From a bacterium (GTDB lineage: Bacteria; Bacillota; Clostridia; Oscillospirales; Acutalibacteraceae), in contig JAHKZS010000233.1 of the NCBI GenBank assembly GCA_020626545.1, forward strand, positions 1-18,142: 18,142 bases of DNA, written 5' to 3'. The notes under the pieces are model-generated. The model did not search any database, had not been told where the DNA came from, and saw nothing but the letters and a program-made list of their open reading frames with translations. Positions 1-7,476 of this stretch are shown piece by piece. The position numbers and the translations under genes were made by a program. Position 1 is the stretch's first letter. The number at the start of each line of letters is the position of its first letter.

Positions 1-456
1 ATCGTTGGTCTTACAGAGGAGAAACGTAAGGTTGTTTGCACAGGTCTCGAGATGTTCAGAAAGACTCTTGACTATGCTGAGGCAGGCGACAACGTTGGCG
101 CGCTTCTCCGTGGTGTTCAGAGAAATGAGATCGAAAGAGGTCAGGTTCTTGCTAAGCCCGGTTCAATCCACCCTCATACAAAGTTCCGCGGTCAGGTTTA
201 CGTTCTTACTAAGGACGAGGGCGGCCGTCATACTCCGTTCTTCAACAACTATCGTCCCCAGTTCTATTTCAGAACAACTGACGTAACAGGTACAATCACT
301 CTCCCCGAGGGCACAGAGATGTGTATGCCTGGTGATAACGTTGAAATGGACGTTGAGCTTATCACTCCTATCGCTATCGAAGTTGGTCTTCGTTTCGCTA
401 TCCGTGAAGGCGGTAGAACAGTAGGTTCAGGCGCTGTTATCGCTATCAACGAATAA
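1..456 (+). CDS. tuf: Elongation factor Tu, C-terminal part (5' end outside window)
   Basis: EF-Tu carries aminoacyl-tRNA to the ribosome as a GTP complex in the cytoplasm. The frame is open from base 1 and ends at TAA 454-456, giving 151 residues, against about 395-400 for the whole protein. The visible part starts in domain II ([19 protein letters not shown]) and runs through domain III, with landmarks [38 protein letters not shown] and the terminal [10 protein letters not shown]. These are near-invariant in bacterial EF-Tu, so identification is secure. The GTPase domain lies outside the window. The gene uses preferred codons and is followed 19 bp later by a strong intrinsic terminator, so it is probably the last gene of its transcript, commonly rpsL-rpsG-fusA-tuf. 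That upstream context cannot be seen here. Confidence 0.97.
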   Translation: MVGLTEEKRKVVCTGLEMFRKTLDYAEAGDNVGALLRGVQRNEIERGQVLAKPGSIHPHTKFRGQVYVLTKDEGGRHTPFFNNYRPQFYFRTTDVTGTITLPEGTEMCMPGDNVEMDVELITPIAIEVGLRFAIREGGRTVGSGAVIAINE

Positions 457-475
457 TTAATATTATTTATATAAG

Positions 476-503
476 AAAAGGACTGCTTCGGCAGTCCTTT
501 TTT
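476..503 (+). terminator. Intrinsic terminator of tuf
   Basis: A 7-bp G/C-rich stem GGACTGC/GCAGTCC (480-486 and 491-497) closes a UUCG tetraloop. It is flanked by AAAA and a run of six T (498-503). The position 19 bp after the tuf stop and the stable C(UUCG)G loop make this a clear Rho-independent terminator. Confidence 0.93.
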
Positions 504-702
504 AAAATTGAGAATTGAGAATGGAGAATTGAGAATTTCGGTCGAGCAGACAGAATGGTCAGTAGAATGACTTTGTTGCCCGACCTAATTATACGCTCCG
601 CAAGCGGAGCTTGCATATAAATACGGTCGGGAATTAAAAGGTTTTGTTTTATTAATTCTATCTCCACGACCTTCATTGTCCATTGTCAATTCTCAATTTA
701 AA
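503..702. repeat. MITE-like element with ~25-bp terminal inverted repeats
   Basis: The left end (504-535) is built from repeated TTGAGAAT-type words. The right end (about 671-702) is its reverse complement: TTGAGAATTGAGAATGGAGAAT on one side against TTGAGAATTGACAATGGACAAT read from the other, 20 of 22 positions. The interior carries a nested hairpin, CCCGACC (579-585) with GGTCGGG (625-631) enclosing GCTCCGC/GCGGAGC (595-601 and 604-610). No credible gene is inside. Similar GAGAATTGAGAAT words are, to my knowledge, common intergenic repeats in Firmicutes. The element exactly fills the space between two convergent terminators, and its ends merge with their T-tracts. Confidence 0.7.
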
Positions 703-726
703 AAGCTCCCTTTTCCAAGGGAGCTT
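699..726 (-). terminator. Intrinsic terminator of the family 2 glycosyltransferase gene
   Basis: Read on the minus strand, AAGCTCCC/GGGAGCTT (plus 719-726 and 703-710) forms an 8-bp stem with an 8-nt loop, followed by a run of T. It starts 4 bp beyond the glycosyltransferase stop codon, so it terminates that gene. It also ends at the edge of the inverted-repeat element. Confidence 0.88.
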
Positions 727-729
727 ATC

Positions 730-1752
730 TTAGTTAAACTTATAAATTTTACGAGCGATTCTGTAAAGGAATACCGCGAGCTTTCTGCCCGGCTTATTCT
801 GTACACACGCTAAACTCCATATAGTGTGGTATCTTACGTGTCTGTACAGCTTTTTATCCTTGTCGCGAAGATATTTCCATAAATTCTTGCGCTTTTGGTC
901 CTTATCGGGATACTCGCACAGCTCACAGAAAATAGTTGAAATCGTCATCATCATCGCGATGTACTTTCTCATATATTTTCCGAGCTTACGGCTGATTTTG
1001 AATACATCGTCTATATTATGAGCGTCAATCATAGCGAACGTAACTCTAAGCTGCTGGTCGATTCTCGACGCCATAACCTGCTCGTTAACGCTCTGATCCT
1101 CACGTCCGATAAAATAACGGTAGAGGTCTAAATCCATATAGTAGATGTTCTTAACGTAGGGGAGCGGTGTATATACAAAAATATTGTCCACATAGAACGT
1201 GTGCTTGGGAAGTTCAACCTTGCAGTCCTTTAAAAGCTGAGTGCGGTAAATTACCGAGTGCATTAAAAGGCACTGAGATATACTGAACTTGCTTATATCA
1301 TCCCACGAGAAAATAGTGTTCTGGGGGAATACGTTTTTGTAGTGCATAGTATGAGTAGTATTGTCCTCGACGTGTTCGTAAACATAGTTACAAATCATCA
1401 TATCGAGGTTCTTATTCTCAAGCTCCTTGAGCTTTACGAGAACCTTTCTTAAACAGTCTATATCGAGCCAGTCGTCGCTGTCTACTACTTTATAGTATGT
1501 ACCCGTCGCGTGTCTTAATCCCTGATTGACGCCCTCGCCGTGACCGCCGTTTTCCTGATGAATAACCTTAACAATGTTAGGATATTTCTCGGCGTAACGG
1601 TCGCAGATTTCGGGAGTGTTATCCTTAGTAGAGCCGTCGTCAATGAGAATAATCTCAGCGTCCTCGCCGACCGATAACAGCGTGCTTATGCAGTGATCCA
1701 TATATTCAGCGGAATTATAACAGGGAACCGCAAATGTAATAACCTTTTCCAT
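730..1752 (-). CDS. Family 2 glycosyltransferase
   Basis: A 340-residue cytoplasmic or membrane-associated GT-A fold enzyme that should transfer a sugar from a nucleotide-sugar donor to an envelope polysaccharide or glycolipid acceptor. The N-terminal half has the family pattern: VPCYNSAEYMDHCISTLL, the nucleotide-binding IDDGST (residues 37-42), the ENGGHGEGVNQGL segment typical of this subgroup, and the metal-binding DSDDW (91-95). The C-terminal 200 residues are basic and aromatic, and I could not assign them to a subfamily. The ATG at 1752 has GGAGG eight bases upstream, so the start is firm. A good promoter lies in the gap after proC and a terminator follows at once, so it is a single-gene unit. 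The acceptor is unknown. No other polysaccharide genes are adjacent. Confidence 0.9.
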   Translation of the reverse strand: MEKVITFAVPCYNSAEYMDHCISTLLSVGEDAEIILIDDGSTKDNTPEICDRYAEKYPNIVKVIHQENGGHGEGVNQGLRHATGTYYKVVDSDDWLDIDCLRKVLVKLKELENKNLDMMICNYVYEHVEDNTTHTMHYKNVFPQNTIFSWDDISKFSISQCLLMHSVIYRTQLLKDCKVELPKHTFYVDNIFVYTPLPYVKNIYYMDLDLYRYFIGREDQSVNEQVMASRIDQQLRVTFAMIDAHNIDDVFKISRKLGKYMRKYIAMMMTISTIFCELCEYPDKDQKRKNLWKYLRDKDKKLYRHVRYHTIWSLACVQNKPGRKLAVFLYRIARKIYKFN

Positions 1753-1802
1753 AATATCCTCCGTACACTTCTGAGAAATGTATAGATTTTAGTGTAAAAC
1801 TC

Positions 1803-1832
1803 ATTATACCATAAATACTGCCTTTATAGCAA
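1803..1832 (-). promoter_or_regulatory. Sigma-A promoter for the family 2 glycosyltransferase
   Basis: On the minus strand, TTGCTA (plus 1827-1832), an 18-bp spacer and TATAAT (plus 1803-1808) preceded by TGG form an extended -10 promoter. It lies about 50 bp upstream of the start codon, so the gene can be expressed independently of proC. Confidence 0.75.
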
Positions 1833-1859
1833 CATTTGTGACAACTTTTTAATAATTCG

Positions 1860-2669
1860 TCAGCTTTTTCCGAGCTCGATATTTCTATCGTAAGCGCATT
1901 TTACCGCGTTAACAATTACATCCTCGAGATTATCGTTGTCGAGCGACTTAACGCCCTCAATTGTACTTCCTCCGGGAGAGCAAACCTTTTCGATTAAGTC
2001 CGCGGGATTTTCTCCGCTTTCCATAAGGAGCTTAGCGCTTCCGAGTACGGTCTGAGCCGCCATAGCGAGCGCGGTCTTTTCGTCAATACCGCATTCCATT
2101 CCGCCCTCGGCTAAACCTCTTATAAACATATATACAAACGCCGGGCCGCATCCCGAAACCGAGCATCCCGCGTCCATAAGATTTTCGGGAATAGAAGTGA
2201 GTTTGCCCGCGTATCTCATATCGTTTAAGAAGATTTTTAATTCTTCTCCGGAAATATTATCGCCTTTAGTATAGAGAATTTCACCCTCGCCGACTTCTAC
2301 GGGAGTATTCGGCATAATTCTGATAACCTTGAACTCACCGCCCGCGAACTCTCGGATTGTTTCTATCGAAAGCCCCGCCGCCATAGTGACGAGAACAACG
2401 TCCTCTCTGTCTATCAAAACATCTTTAATCTCGGCGAGCATATCCTTCATCATCTGAGGTTTTACCCCGAGAAAGATATAATCGCACTCTTTAGCGATAG
2501 CATTATTATCCGCGGTTTTACCGCCTGTGAGCTCGGCGAGTTTTTCGGCTTTTTCGGCGAAATGGTCGGCGATTAAAACTTCCTTAGTGCTTTTGGAAAC
2601 CGCCTTACATAACGCTCCGCCCATATTTCCCGCGCCTATAAATCCGTATTTTTTCATACTAATTGCCAT
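1860..2669 (-). CDS. proC: Pyrroline-5-carboxylate reductase
   Basis: Catalyses the last step of proline synthesis, NAD(P)H-dependent reduction of 1-pyrroline-5-carboxylate to L-proline, in the cytoplasm. The N-terminal Rossmann motif is KYGFIGAGNMGGAL. The family signature sits near the C-terminus as SPGGSTIEGVKSL, preceded by GCSVSGCGPAFVYMFIRGLAEGG, the dimer and active-site segment. From the ATG at 2669 it is 269 residues, the normal family length. The start is not certain. A GTG at 2684 lacks a ribosome site, the ATG at 2669 has GGCGG seven bases upstream, and the ATG at 2657 (MKKYGFIG) matches the usual N-terminus but is 14 bases from the AAAGG. The stop is TGA. It lies downstream of proBA on the same strand but is separated by about 260 bp of structured DNA, so co-transcription is plausible, not shown. 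Confidence 0.95.
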   Translation of the reverse strand: MAISMKKYGFIGAGNMGGALCKAVSKSTKEVLIADHFAEKAEKLAELTGGKTADNNAIAKECDYIFLGVKPQMMKDMLAEIKDVLIDREDVVLVTMAAGLSIETIREFAGGEFKVIRIMPNTPVEVGEGEILYTKGDNISGEELKIFLNDMRYAGKLTSIPENLMDAGCSVSGCGPAFVYMFIRGLAEGGMECGIDEKTALAMAAQTVLGSAKLLMESGENPADLIEKVCSPGGSTIEGVKSLDNDNLEDVIVNAVKCAYDRNIELGKS

Positions 2670-2689
2670 AGCCTTTCCGCCCACAAATA

Positions 2690-2931
2690 GTATTTATAGT
2701 TTACCTTACGCTGTTACCGTGGGCTGATAAGGCGTAAATGGCAATTAAGCCATCAGCTCTGCATGGGTTTTATTTTTCAAAACAGCTATGCATGGGTATT
2801 GTTACCGAAATCAAAGATTTCGACAACACCTCAAAGTTTTGGATAAAACCTCAGCTTGTGCGCACGCAGTGTGCAACTGAGCGGGCAATATTAATTTGGA
2901 ATGATGTGAATTTTCACATTATTCCTCCGTA
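2690..2931. repeat. Highly structured proA-proC intergenic element, probably a dispersed repeat
   Basis: This 242-bp gap holds several strong foldbacks and one direct repeat. A stem spans 2795-2830: GGTATTGT pairs with ACAACACC (one G-U), then CGAAATC with GATTTCG around AAA, giving about 15 bp with a 3-nt bulge. CTCAG/CTGAG arms close a G/C-rich hairpin near 2850-2882. GTGAA/TTCAC forms a small palindrome near 2906-2917, and ATGGC/GCCAT one near 2738-2753. A 15-bp direct repeat, CAGCTCTGCATGGGT and CAGCTATGCATGGGT (one mismatch), lies near 2755-2797. The density of structure suggests a mobile intergenic repeat or an RNA leader for proC. No T-box or known riboswitch core was recognised. The one open frame across it (2738-2971, plus) runs into the end of proA and has no ribosome site. 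Confidence 0.55.
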
Positions 2932-4179
2932 TTATCGAATGTTTCCGTTACCTCTGATAATGAACTTGTAGGTGTTGAGCTCCTCAAGTCCCATCGGGCC
3001 TCTCGCGTGGAGCTTCTGGGTAGAAATTCCCATCTCGCATCCTAATCCGAACTGTCCGCCGTCGGTAAAACGAGTGCTTGCGTTTACGTATACAGACGAG
3101 CTGTCGATGCTACGTGTGAATTTGTCGGCGGAAGCTTTGTCTGAGGTAATAATAGCTTCGCTGTGACCTGTGGAATGAGTATTTATATGGTCGATAGCTT
3201 CGTCCACGTCGTTTACGATTTTAACCGCGAGAATGTAATCTAAAAATTCAGTATCAAAATCTTCCTCGCCCGCGGGAGTACCGTCGATAATTTTCTGAGC
3301 TTCGGTATCGAGCCTGAGTTCAACGGGATTTTCCTTGCGGTTATCGACGATTCTTTCCTTTAACTTAGGTAAAAACTCTTTCGCTATATTTTTATTTACG
3401 ACTAAAACTTCCTCCGCGTTACAAACTGACGGACGGCTTGTCTTAGCGTTTTCGATAATATTTACCGCCATATCTATATCGGCGCTCTCGTCAACGTAGA
3501 TGTGGCAAATTCCCGTGCCTGTCTGGATACACGGAACTGTAGCGTTTTTAAGGCAGGCGGTGATAAGTCCTTTACCGCCTCTGGGGATAAGTAAATCTAC
3601 GTAACCGTCGGCTGTCATAAGTTCGTTGGCGCTCTGACGGGTAGTATCTTCTACGAGAAGAACTAAATCCTTGCTCACACCCGCTTTTTCAAGTCCGCTC
3701 TGTAAAGCTTCGACGATAGCCGCCGCGCTTCTGTGGGCTTCTTTACCGCAGCGAAGAACGCATACGTTACCGCTCTTTAGGGCGAGCGCCGCGGCGTCCG
3801 AGGTTACGTTGGGACGGCTTTCGTAGATAATCGCGACTACGCCTAAAGCCACTGAGGTTTTCTCAACGATAAGGTCTTTAATCGGCTCGTTGCGTTTAAG
3901 AACTCTGCCTACAGGCGAGGGGAGCTTCGCTACATCTCTAACTCCCTGAGCCATATCCTCAATTCTCTCGGGCGAAAGCGAGAGCCTGTCTATCATAACG
4001 TCGCTCACAGTACCTCTCGCGTTTTCAATATCAATTTCATTTTCCGCGAGGATTTTATCCGTGTTATCGACGAGCGCCTGAGCCATGGCCTCGAGGGCGC
4101 CGTTAATCTCGTCTACTGAGAGCATATTTAGTTTTGCTTTAGCGTTTTTTGCTTTTATAAGTAATTCCTGAGTAGTCAT
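2932..4179 (-). CDS. proA: Gamma-glutamyl phosphate reductase (glutamate-5-semialdehyde dehydrogenase)
   Basis: Second step of proline synthesis: NADPH-dependent reduction of gamma-glutamyl phosphate to glutamate-5-semialdehyde, which cyclises to the ProC substrate. It belongs to the aldehyde dehydrogenase superfamily. Seen in the sequence: GVVAIIYESRPNVTSDAAAL in the cofactor domain, LIPRGGKGLI, and the catalytic cysteine in SRPSVCNAEE (Cys253 from the ATG). Near the C-terminus is NASTRFTDGGQFGLGCEMGI, typical of ProA. At 415 residues it has the usual length. I chose the ATG at 4179 because AGGTG lies seven bases upstream. An in-frame GTG at 4188 overlaps that site. proB ends 21 bp upstream, so the two are one transcription unit, consistent with ProB and ProA working on an unstable intermediate. 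Confidence 0.96.
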   Translation of the reverse strand: MTTQELLIKAKNAKAKLNMLSVDEINGALEAMAQALVDNTDKILAENEIDIENARGTVSDVMIDRLSLSPERIEDMAQGVRDVAKLPSPVGRVLKRNEPIKDLIVEKTSVALGVVAIIYESRPNVTSDAAALALKSGNVCVLRCGKEAHRSAAAIVEALQSGLEKAGVSKDLVLLVEDTTRQSANELMTADGYVDLLIPRGGKGLITACLKNATVPCIQTGTGICHIYVDESADIDMAVNIIENAKTSRPSVCNAEEVLVVNKNIAKEFLPKLKERIVDNRKENPVELRLDTEAQKIIDGTPAGEEDFDTEFLDYILAVKIVNDVDEAIDHINTHSTGHSEAIITSDKASADKFTRSIDSSSVYVNASTRFTDGGQFGLGCEMGISTQKLHARGPMGLEELNTYKFIIRGNGNIR

Positions 4180-4200
4180 TTTTATCACCTCATAAGGATT

Positions 4201-4968
4201 TTAATTTTTTGCTTTAAAGAGTGTGCATACGGCAGTGCTTTCGAGAATGTCGTAGAGGATTTCGGGATTTCTGCCGTTAGCTACGACCATATCAATTCCC
4301 TTTTCGGTCACCATCTTAGCGGCGTTGATTTTAGTAATCATACCGCCTGTGCCGAGTACCGAGCCTTTCTGACCCGCGAGGTTTTCTATATCCTCGGTAA
4401 TTTCCTCGACAACGTCGATTCGCTTAGCGTCAGGATTTTTATTTGGGTCGGCTGTATATAGTCCGTCTATATCGGAGAGCAGAATAAGTAAATCCGCTTT
4501 TAACGTAAGCGCGATGGTCGCGCCGAGGGTGTCGTTATCGCCGATAACAATTTCGTCGGTGGTAACCGTATCGTTTTCGTTGATAATCGGAATAACGCCG
4601 AGCTCCAACAGCCTGAAAAGCGTGTTGTTGAGGTTCTTTCCGTAATCCTCAAGCGCCACATACGCGCCCGTCATAAGTATCTGGGCTACGGTGTGGTTGT
4701 ACTCCGAGAAAAGCTTATCGTAAGTGTACATAAGCTCGCACTGACCTATAGCCGCGGCAGCCTGGTTAGTAGGTATATCGTCGGGACGTTTGGTGTATCC
4801 GATTTTACCGAGTCCCATTCCGATAGCTCCCGAGGATACGAGCGCTATCTCGTGCCCGGCGTTCTTTAAGTCCGAAATAACCTTGCACATCTGCTCGACG
4901 CGCTTGATATTCAAAAGCCCTGTCTTGTGGGCTAGGGTTGAAGTTCCGACTTTTATTACAATTCGCAT
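4201..4968 (-). CDS. proB: Glutamate 5-kinase, short form without PUA domain
   Basis: ATP-dependent phosphorylation of L-glutamate to gamma-glutamyl phosphate, the committed and usually proline-inhibited step of the pathway. This is an amino acid kinase fold of 255 residues. Visible motifs are VIKVGTSTL (phosphate-binding N-terminus), LVSSGAIGMG, PIINENDTV and VIGDNDTLGA (glutamate and feedback region), LLSDIDGLYTADPN, and GTGGMITKINAAKM near the nucleotide site. The E. coli enzyme is about 367 residues because of a C-terminal PUA domain, which is absent here, as in many short-form bacterial ProB proteins. The ATG at 4968 has GGAG eight bases upstream. A GTG at 4977 overlaps that site and is less likely. 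It is the first gene of proBA behind a strong promoter. Confidence 0.96.
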   Translation of the reverse strand: MRIVIKVGTSTLAHKTGLLNIKRVEQMCKVISDLKNAGHEIALVSSGAIGMGLGKIGYTKRPDDIPTNQAAAAIGQCELMYTYDKLFSEYNHTVAQILMTGAYVALEDYGKNLNNTLFRLLELGVIPIINENDTVTTDEIVIGDNDTLGATIALTLKADLLILLSDIDGLYTADPNKNPDAKRIDVVEEITEDIENLAGQKGSVLGTGGMITKINAAKMVTEKGIDMVVANGRNPEILYDILESTAVCTLFKAKN

Positions 4969-4998
4969 TATTTTCACTCCAGTTTTTTGCTACCTTTT

Positions 4999-5027
4999 AT
5001 AATACCATTATTAACGGTTTTAGTCAA
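4999..5027 (-). promoter_or_regulatory. Sigma-A promoter for proBA
   Basis: On the minus strand, TTGACT (plus 5022-5027), a 17-bp spacer and TATTAT (plus 4999-5004) preceded by TGG. The -10 is about 30 bp from the start codon, so the leader is very short. That leaves no room for a T-box or other riboswitch in front of proB. Confidence 0.82.
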
Positions 5028-5056
5028 TCAATAGGGATTTAGGGAAATGAGAAAAA

Positions 5057-5084
5057 TTTACGCTTTAATTGTTTAATATATAAT
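5057..5084 (+). promoter_or_regulatory. Possible promoter for the sigma factor operon
   Basis: TTTACG (5057-5062), 16 bp, TATAAT (5079-5084). A second TATAAT lies at 5087-5092. The stretch is very A/T-rich, so chance matches are likely. If used, it gives a leader of about 125 nt containing the palindrome at 5145-5165. An ECF-type self-promoter closer to the gene cannot be excluded. Confidence 0.35.
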
Positions 5085-5144
5085 GATATAATTATACCCA
5101 AAGAGCAAGATTAATCTAACAGATAAAAAAATTAATTTTCCCAA

Positions 5145-5165
5145 AAATTTTTGTCACAAAAATTT
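5145..5165. promoter_or_regulatory. Perfect palindrome upstream of the sigma factor gene
   Basis: AAATTTTTG (5145-5153), TCA, CAAAAATTT (5157-5165): two perfect 9-bp arms, ending 52 bp before the sigma gene start. It could be an operator or a weak RNA hairpin. Low sequence complexity limits confidence. Confidence 0.4.
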
Positions 5166-5217
5166 ATAAACAGGGTTTAAGTATATAGAGGGATTTATTA
5201 AAGATATTGGAGATAAA

Positions 5218-5757
5218 ATGTTAACATTATACCTTTCGCTTATAGACGGCGAAAATGATAAGGAAAAATTCGAAAAAATTTATAAAAACTACAGCGCTCT
5301 TATGCTCAGCCGAGCCTACGAGATTTTACACGACAGTAGTCTCGCCGAGGATGCCGCGCATAACGCCTTTGTGCGTATTCTTAAAAACATAGATAAGCTC
5401 GACGACAGCGGAAGTTTAAAGACCAAGTCGTACGTAATGATTGTACTCGAGAACACCGCTAAAACTATGTATGTTAAGAGGAGCAGGCAGAAAATCTACG
5501 AGCTCAACGAGAGCGTTCCGAATACCGTGAACGTAGAGCGTGAAACCGAGACCAAGCTTACGGCTGAAATCGTCGCGGAGAAAATCGCCGAGTTGCCCGA
5601 AAAGTACCGGGATATTATCGTGCTAAAATTTTTAAACGGACTTGACGACGGCGAAATCGCGTCCGCTCTCGGAATCTCGAGAACCGCCGTGCGAAAAAGG
5701 CTCCAGCGCTCGCGTGAAAAGCTAAGAGAACTTATGGGAGGTATTTCCTTTGGATAA
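5218..5757 (+). CDS. ECF-type RNA polymerase sigma factor
   Basis: A 179-residue sigma-70 family protein of the extracytoplasmic function class, which directs RNA polymerase to a dedicated promoter set when released from its membrane partner. Region 2 spans about residues 17-87, including AEDAAHNAFVRILKNIDKL, the usual -10 and core-binding helix. Region 4 spans about 118-172, with LPEKYRDIIVLKFLNGLDDG and the helix-turn-helix EIASALGISRTAVRKRLQRS. The linker between them is short, as in ECF factors. The ATG at 5218 has GGAG seven bases upstream. The stop overlaps the next start by 8 bp, so the two are translationally coupled, as usual for sigma/anti-sigma pairs. Likely targets include this operon's own secreted proteins. 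The signal is unknown. Confidence 0.93.
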   Translation: MLTLYLSLIDGENDKEKFEKIYKNYSALMLSRAYEILHDSSLAEDAAHNAFVRILKNIDKLDDSGSLKTKSYVMIVLENTAKTMYVKRSRQKIYELNESVPNTVNVERETETKLTAEIVAEKIAELPEKYRDIIVLKFLNGLDDGEIASALGISRTAVRKRLQRSREKLRELMGGISFG

Positions 5758-6430
5758 GATTATAAACAACGAGCTTCTTGTTAAATCGCTTGAAATATAC
5801 GAAAATAAAAGGCTTAAAGAATACGACGCTCTAAAGCCCTTTACTCCGTCCGAGAGTTTTAATAAAAAGATGGATAAGCTGATTAAATCTCAGTCGAACT
5901 ATTTTTATAAAGCTACCCGAACTAAAGCGCGCAAGGTCGCGGCGATTTTAGTCGCGGCGATAGTTTTAACCGCTTCGGCTATGAGCGTTACAGCTATACG
6001 GGAGAGTATCCTCGGATTCTTTATCTCGCACACAAGCGAGGTAGACGTTATCGAGTACAATAACGAAAACCCCGAGAGCTATCCTAAGACTTTAAATGAA
6101 CACTTTACGCCGTCGTATATCCCCGAGGGCTATAAGCTCGAGGACGAAACTTCCGACAGCACAAGCCGTGAGCTCTACTACGTAAAGGGCGAAAACTATA
6201 TCGACTTTGAACAGTTCACTAAGGCTGAGTATTCCTCGGCTTCCGACAGCGAGTTCTCAGCTCCCGAAAAGGTTACCGATAACGGTATGGAATACATTAT
6301 GAGGACTGACGAGGATATGATTATGCTCGTCTGGGAGGACAAGGGCTATGTGTTCGAAATGACAGGCTTCGTCGATAAGGACGAGATGTTTAAAATCGCG
6401 CGAAGCGTAAAAGCGGGGGAGGTTAAGTGA
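5750..6430 (+). CDS. Membrane DUF4367-like protein, presumed anti-sigma factor
   Basis: A 226-residue type II membrane protein. Residues 1-60 are cytoplasmic and charged, and would hold the sigma factor. One membrane segment follows at about 63-83 (VAAILVAAIVLTASAMSV). The exterior part, about 85-226, has the HFTPSYIPEGYKLEDET and IDFEQFTKAEYS pattern typical of DUF4367-like sensor domains found with Clostridia ECF sigma factors. The start is TTG at 5750 with GGGAGG nine bases upstream. It overlaps the sigma gene by 8 bp, and its TGA stop shares one base with the next ATG. Its order, coupling and topology support an anti-sigma role, but no classical zinc anti-sigma motif is present, so that role is inferred. 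The ligand or stress it senses is unknown. Confidence 0.8.
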   Translation: MDKIINNELLVKSLEIYENKRLKEYDALKPFTPSESFNKKMDKLIKSQSNYFYKATRTKARKVAAILVAAIVLTASAMSVTAIRESILGFFISHTSEVDVIEYNNENPESYPKTLNEHFTPSYIPEGYKLEDETSDSTSRELYYVKGENYIDFEQFTKAEYSSASDSEFSAPEKVTDNGMEYIMRTDEDMIMLVWEDKGYVFEMTGFVDKDEMFKIARSVKAGEVK

Positions 6431-7416
6431 TGAAGAAACTAATCGCGTTATTTACGGCTTTACTGCTCGCCGCGTCGTGTTTTAGCGTAGCGGCGGTCGA
6501 GCGTAATTCGTCTAAATCCGTAAAGAAATCTACCCTGAACTATACTCAAAAGAGAAAATATACTTTAATCTATTCGGGCTCAGGCAGCGAGCCGAAAGAA
6601 GCTACTCCCGACGAACCTCCTGAAGCTACTCCCGACGAGCCTTGTACCCAGGCGAGCGAGCCTATGGAGGATTGGACTGCTGCGCCTTATGAACCCGGCG
6701 GCGCGGGAGGCGACCCTCAAACCGAAGCGCCTACATATTCTCCGCTGATTCCGACTAAACCGCTTCCGACCGATTCGCCCGATGTTCCCGAAGCGACCGA
6801 ACCTGTGACAGTTGCTCCGACGTTTGCTCCCGCTACTAAAAATCCCAATCCGGGCAAACAGCCCGCTACAGCCGCGCCCGCTCAGGAAGATACTACAAAA
6901 CCGCCTAAAAAATCGGATACTAAGATTTATGAGCAAAGCGCTAAAACAAACACCTCGACTCCATACCTAAATATCCGAACCGCTACGCTCAGAAGCGGTA
7001 AGCGGATAAACCTGAATGTCTTGAACAAAAACGGTAAAAAGGTTAAGTTTTCCTCGAGCAATAAAAAGACGGCGATAGTTAATAAAAAGGGTTACGTAAT
7101 CGCGCTGAGAAAGGGCAGAGCTAAGATTACCGCTAAAGTCGGCGGTAAAACTCTCAGATGTACCGTAAAGGTTACGACTGACCCGAAGCTCTCCGCCAAG
7201 GAAATTATCGTTAAGAAGGGCGCTAAAGCTTCGGTGAATATTATCGGTAAGGCTAAAAATATTAAAAACACTTACAAAAACACCGAGTATGCCAAGGTGA
7301 CTTCGAAAAGGACTAAGACTAAAATAAAAGTAAAAGGTCTGAAAAAGGGTAAAACCGAACTGAAAATTATCGTAAACAAAAAGACCTTAAAGCTAAAAGT
7401 CAGGGTCAGGAATTAA
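6430..7416 (+). CDS. Secreted Pro/Thr-rich protein with two Ig-like (BIG2-type) domains
   Basis: A 328-residue exported protein. A signal peptide covers about residues 1-22 (KKLIALFTALLLAASCFSV). A Pro/Thr/Glu-rich linker, about 52-160, has EATPDEP repeated twice and many PT pairs, typical of an extended wall-spanning or glycosylated stalk. Two Lys-rich Ig-like domains follow, about 178-249 (with FSSSNKKTAIVNKKGYVIAL, the BIG2 hallmark) and 254-327. No LPXTG motif, transpeptidase or hydrolase motif is visible, so attachment may be charge-driven. The ATG at 6430 has GGGGGAGG seven bases upstream. An in-frame GTG at 6427 is too close to it. Coupled to the presumed anti-sigma gene, it may be a structural output or a sensory partner of the system. 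Confidence 0.8.
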   Translation: MKKLIALFTALLLAASCFSVAAVERNSSKSVKKSTLNYTQKRKYTLIYSGSGSEPKEATPDEPPEATPDEPCTQASEPMEDWTAAPYEPGGAGGDPQTEAPTYSPLIPTKPLPTDSPDVPEATEPVTVAPTFAPATKNPNPGKQPATAAPAQEDTTKPPKKSDTKIYEQSAKTNTSTPYLNIRTATLRSGKRINLNVLNKNGKKVKFSSSNKKTAIVNKKGYVIALRKGRAKITAKVGGKTLRCTVKVTTDPKLSAKEIIVKKGAKASVNIIGKAKNIKNTYKNTEYAKVTSKRTKTKIKVKGLKKGKTELKIIVNKKTLKLKVRVRN

Positions 7417-7476
7417 GGCTTCCTTTTACGGCAGTAAAAAGATTAGTGATTTAGATTTATAAAAAGGAGAAAAGCT

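Noticed and set aside
467..676. 69-codon minus-strand frame in the tuf-glycosyltransferase gap
   Set aside because: It is contained in the inverted-repeat element and reads through both terminal repeats. There is no ribosome site.
2690..2931. Proline T-box or other known riboswitch before proC
   Set aside because: I found no T-box bulge sequence, no antiterminator-terminator pair ahead of proC and no recognisable conserved aptamer core.
2738..2971. 77-codon plus-strand open frame across the proA-proC gap
   Set aside because: It has no ribosome site, lies over palindromic repeat-like DNA and runs into the 3' end of proA on the opposite strand. It is probably a chance frame of the repeat.
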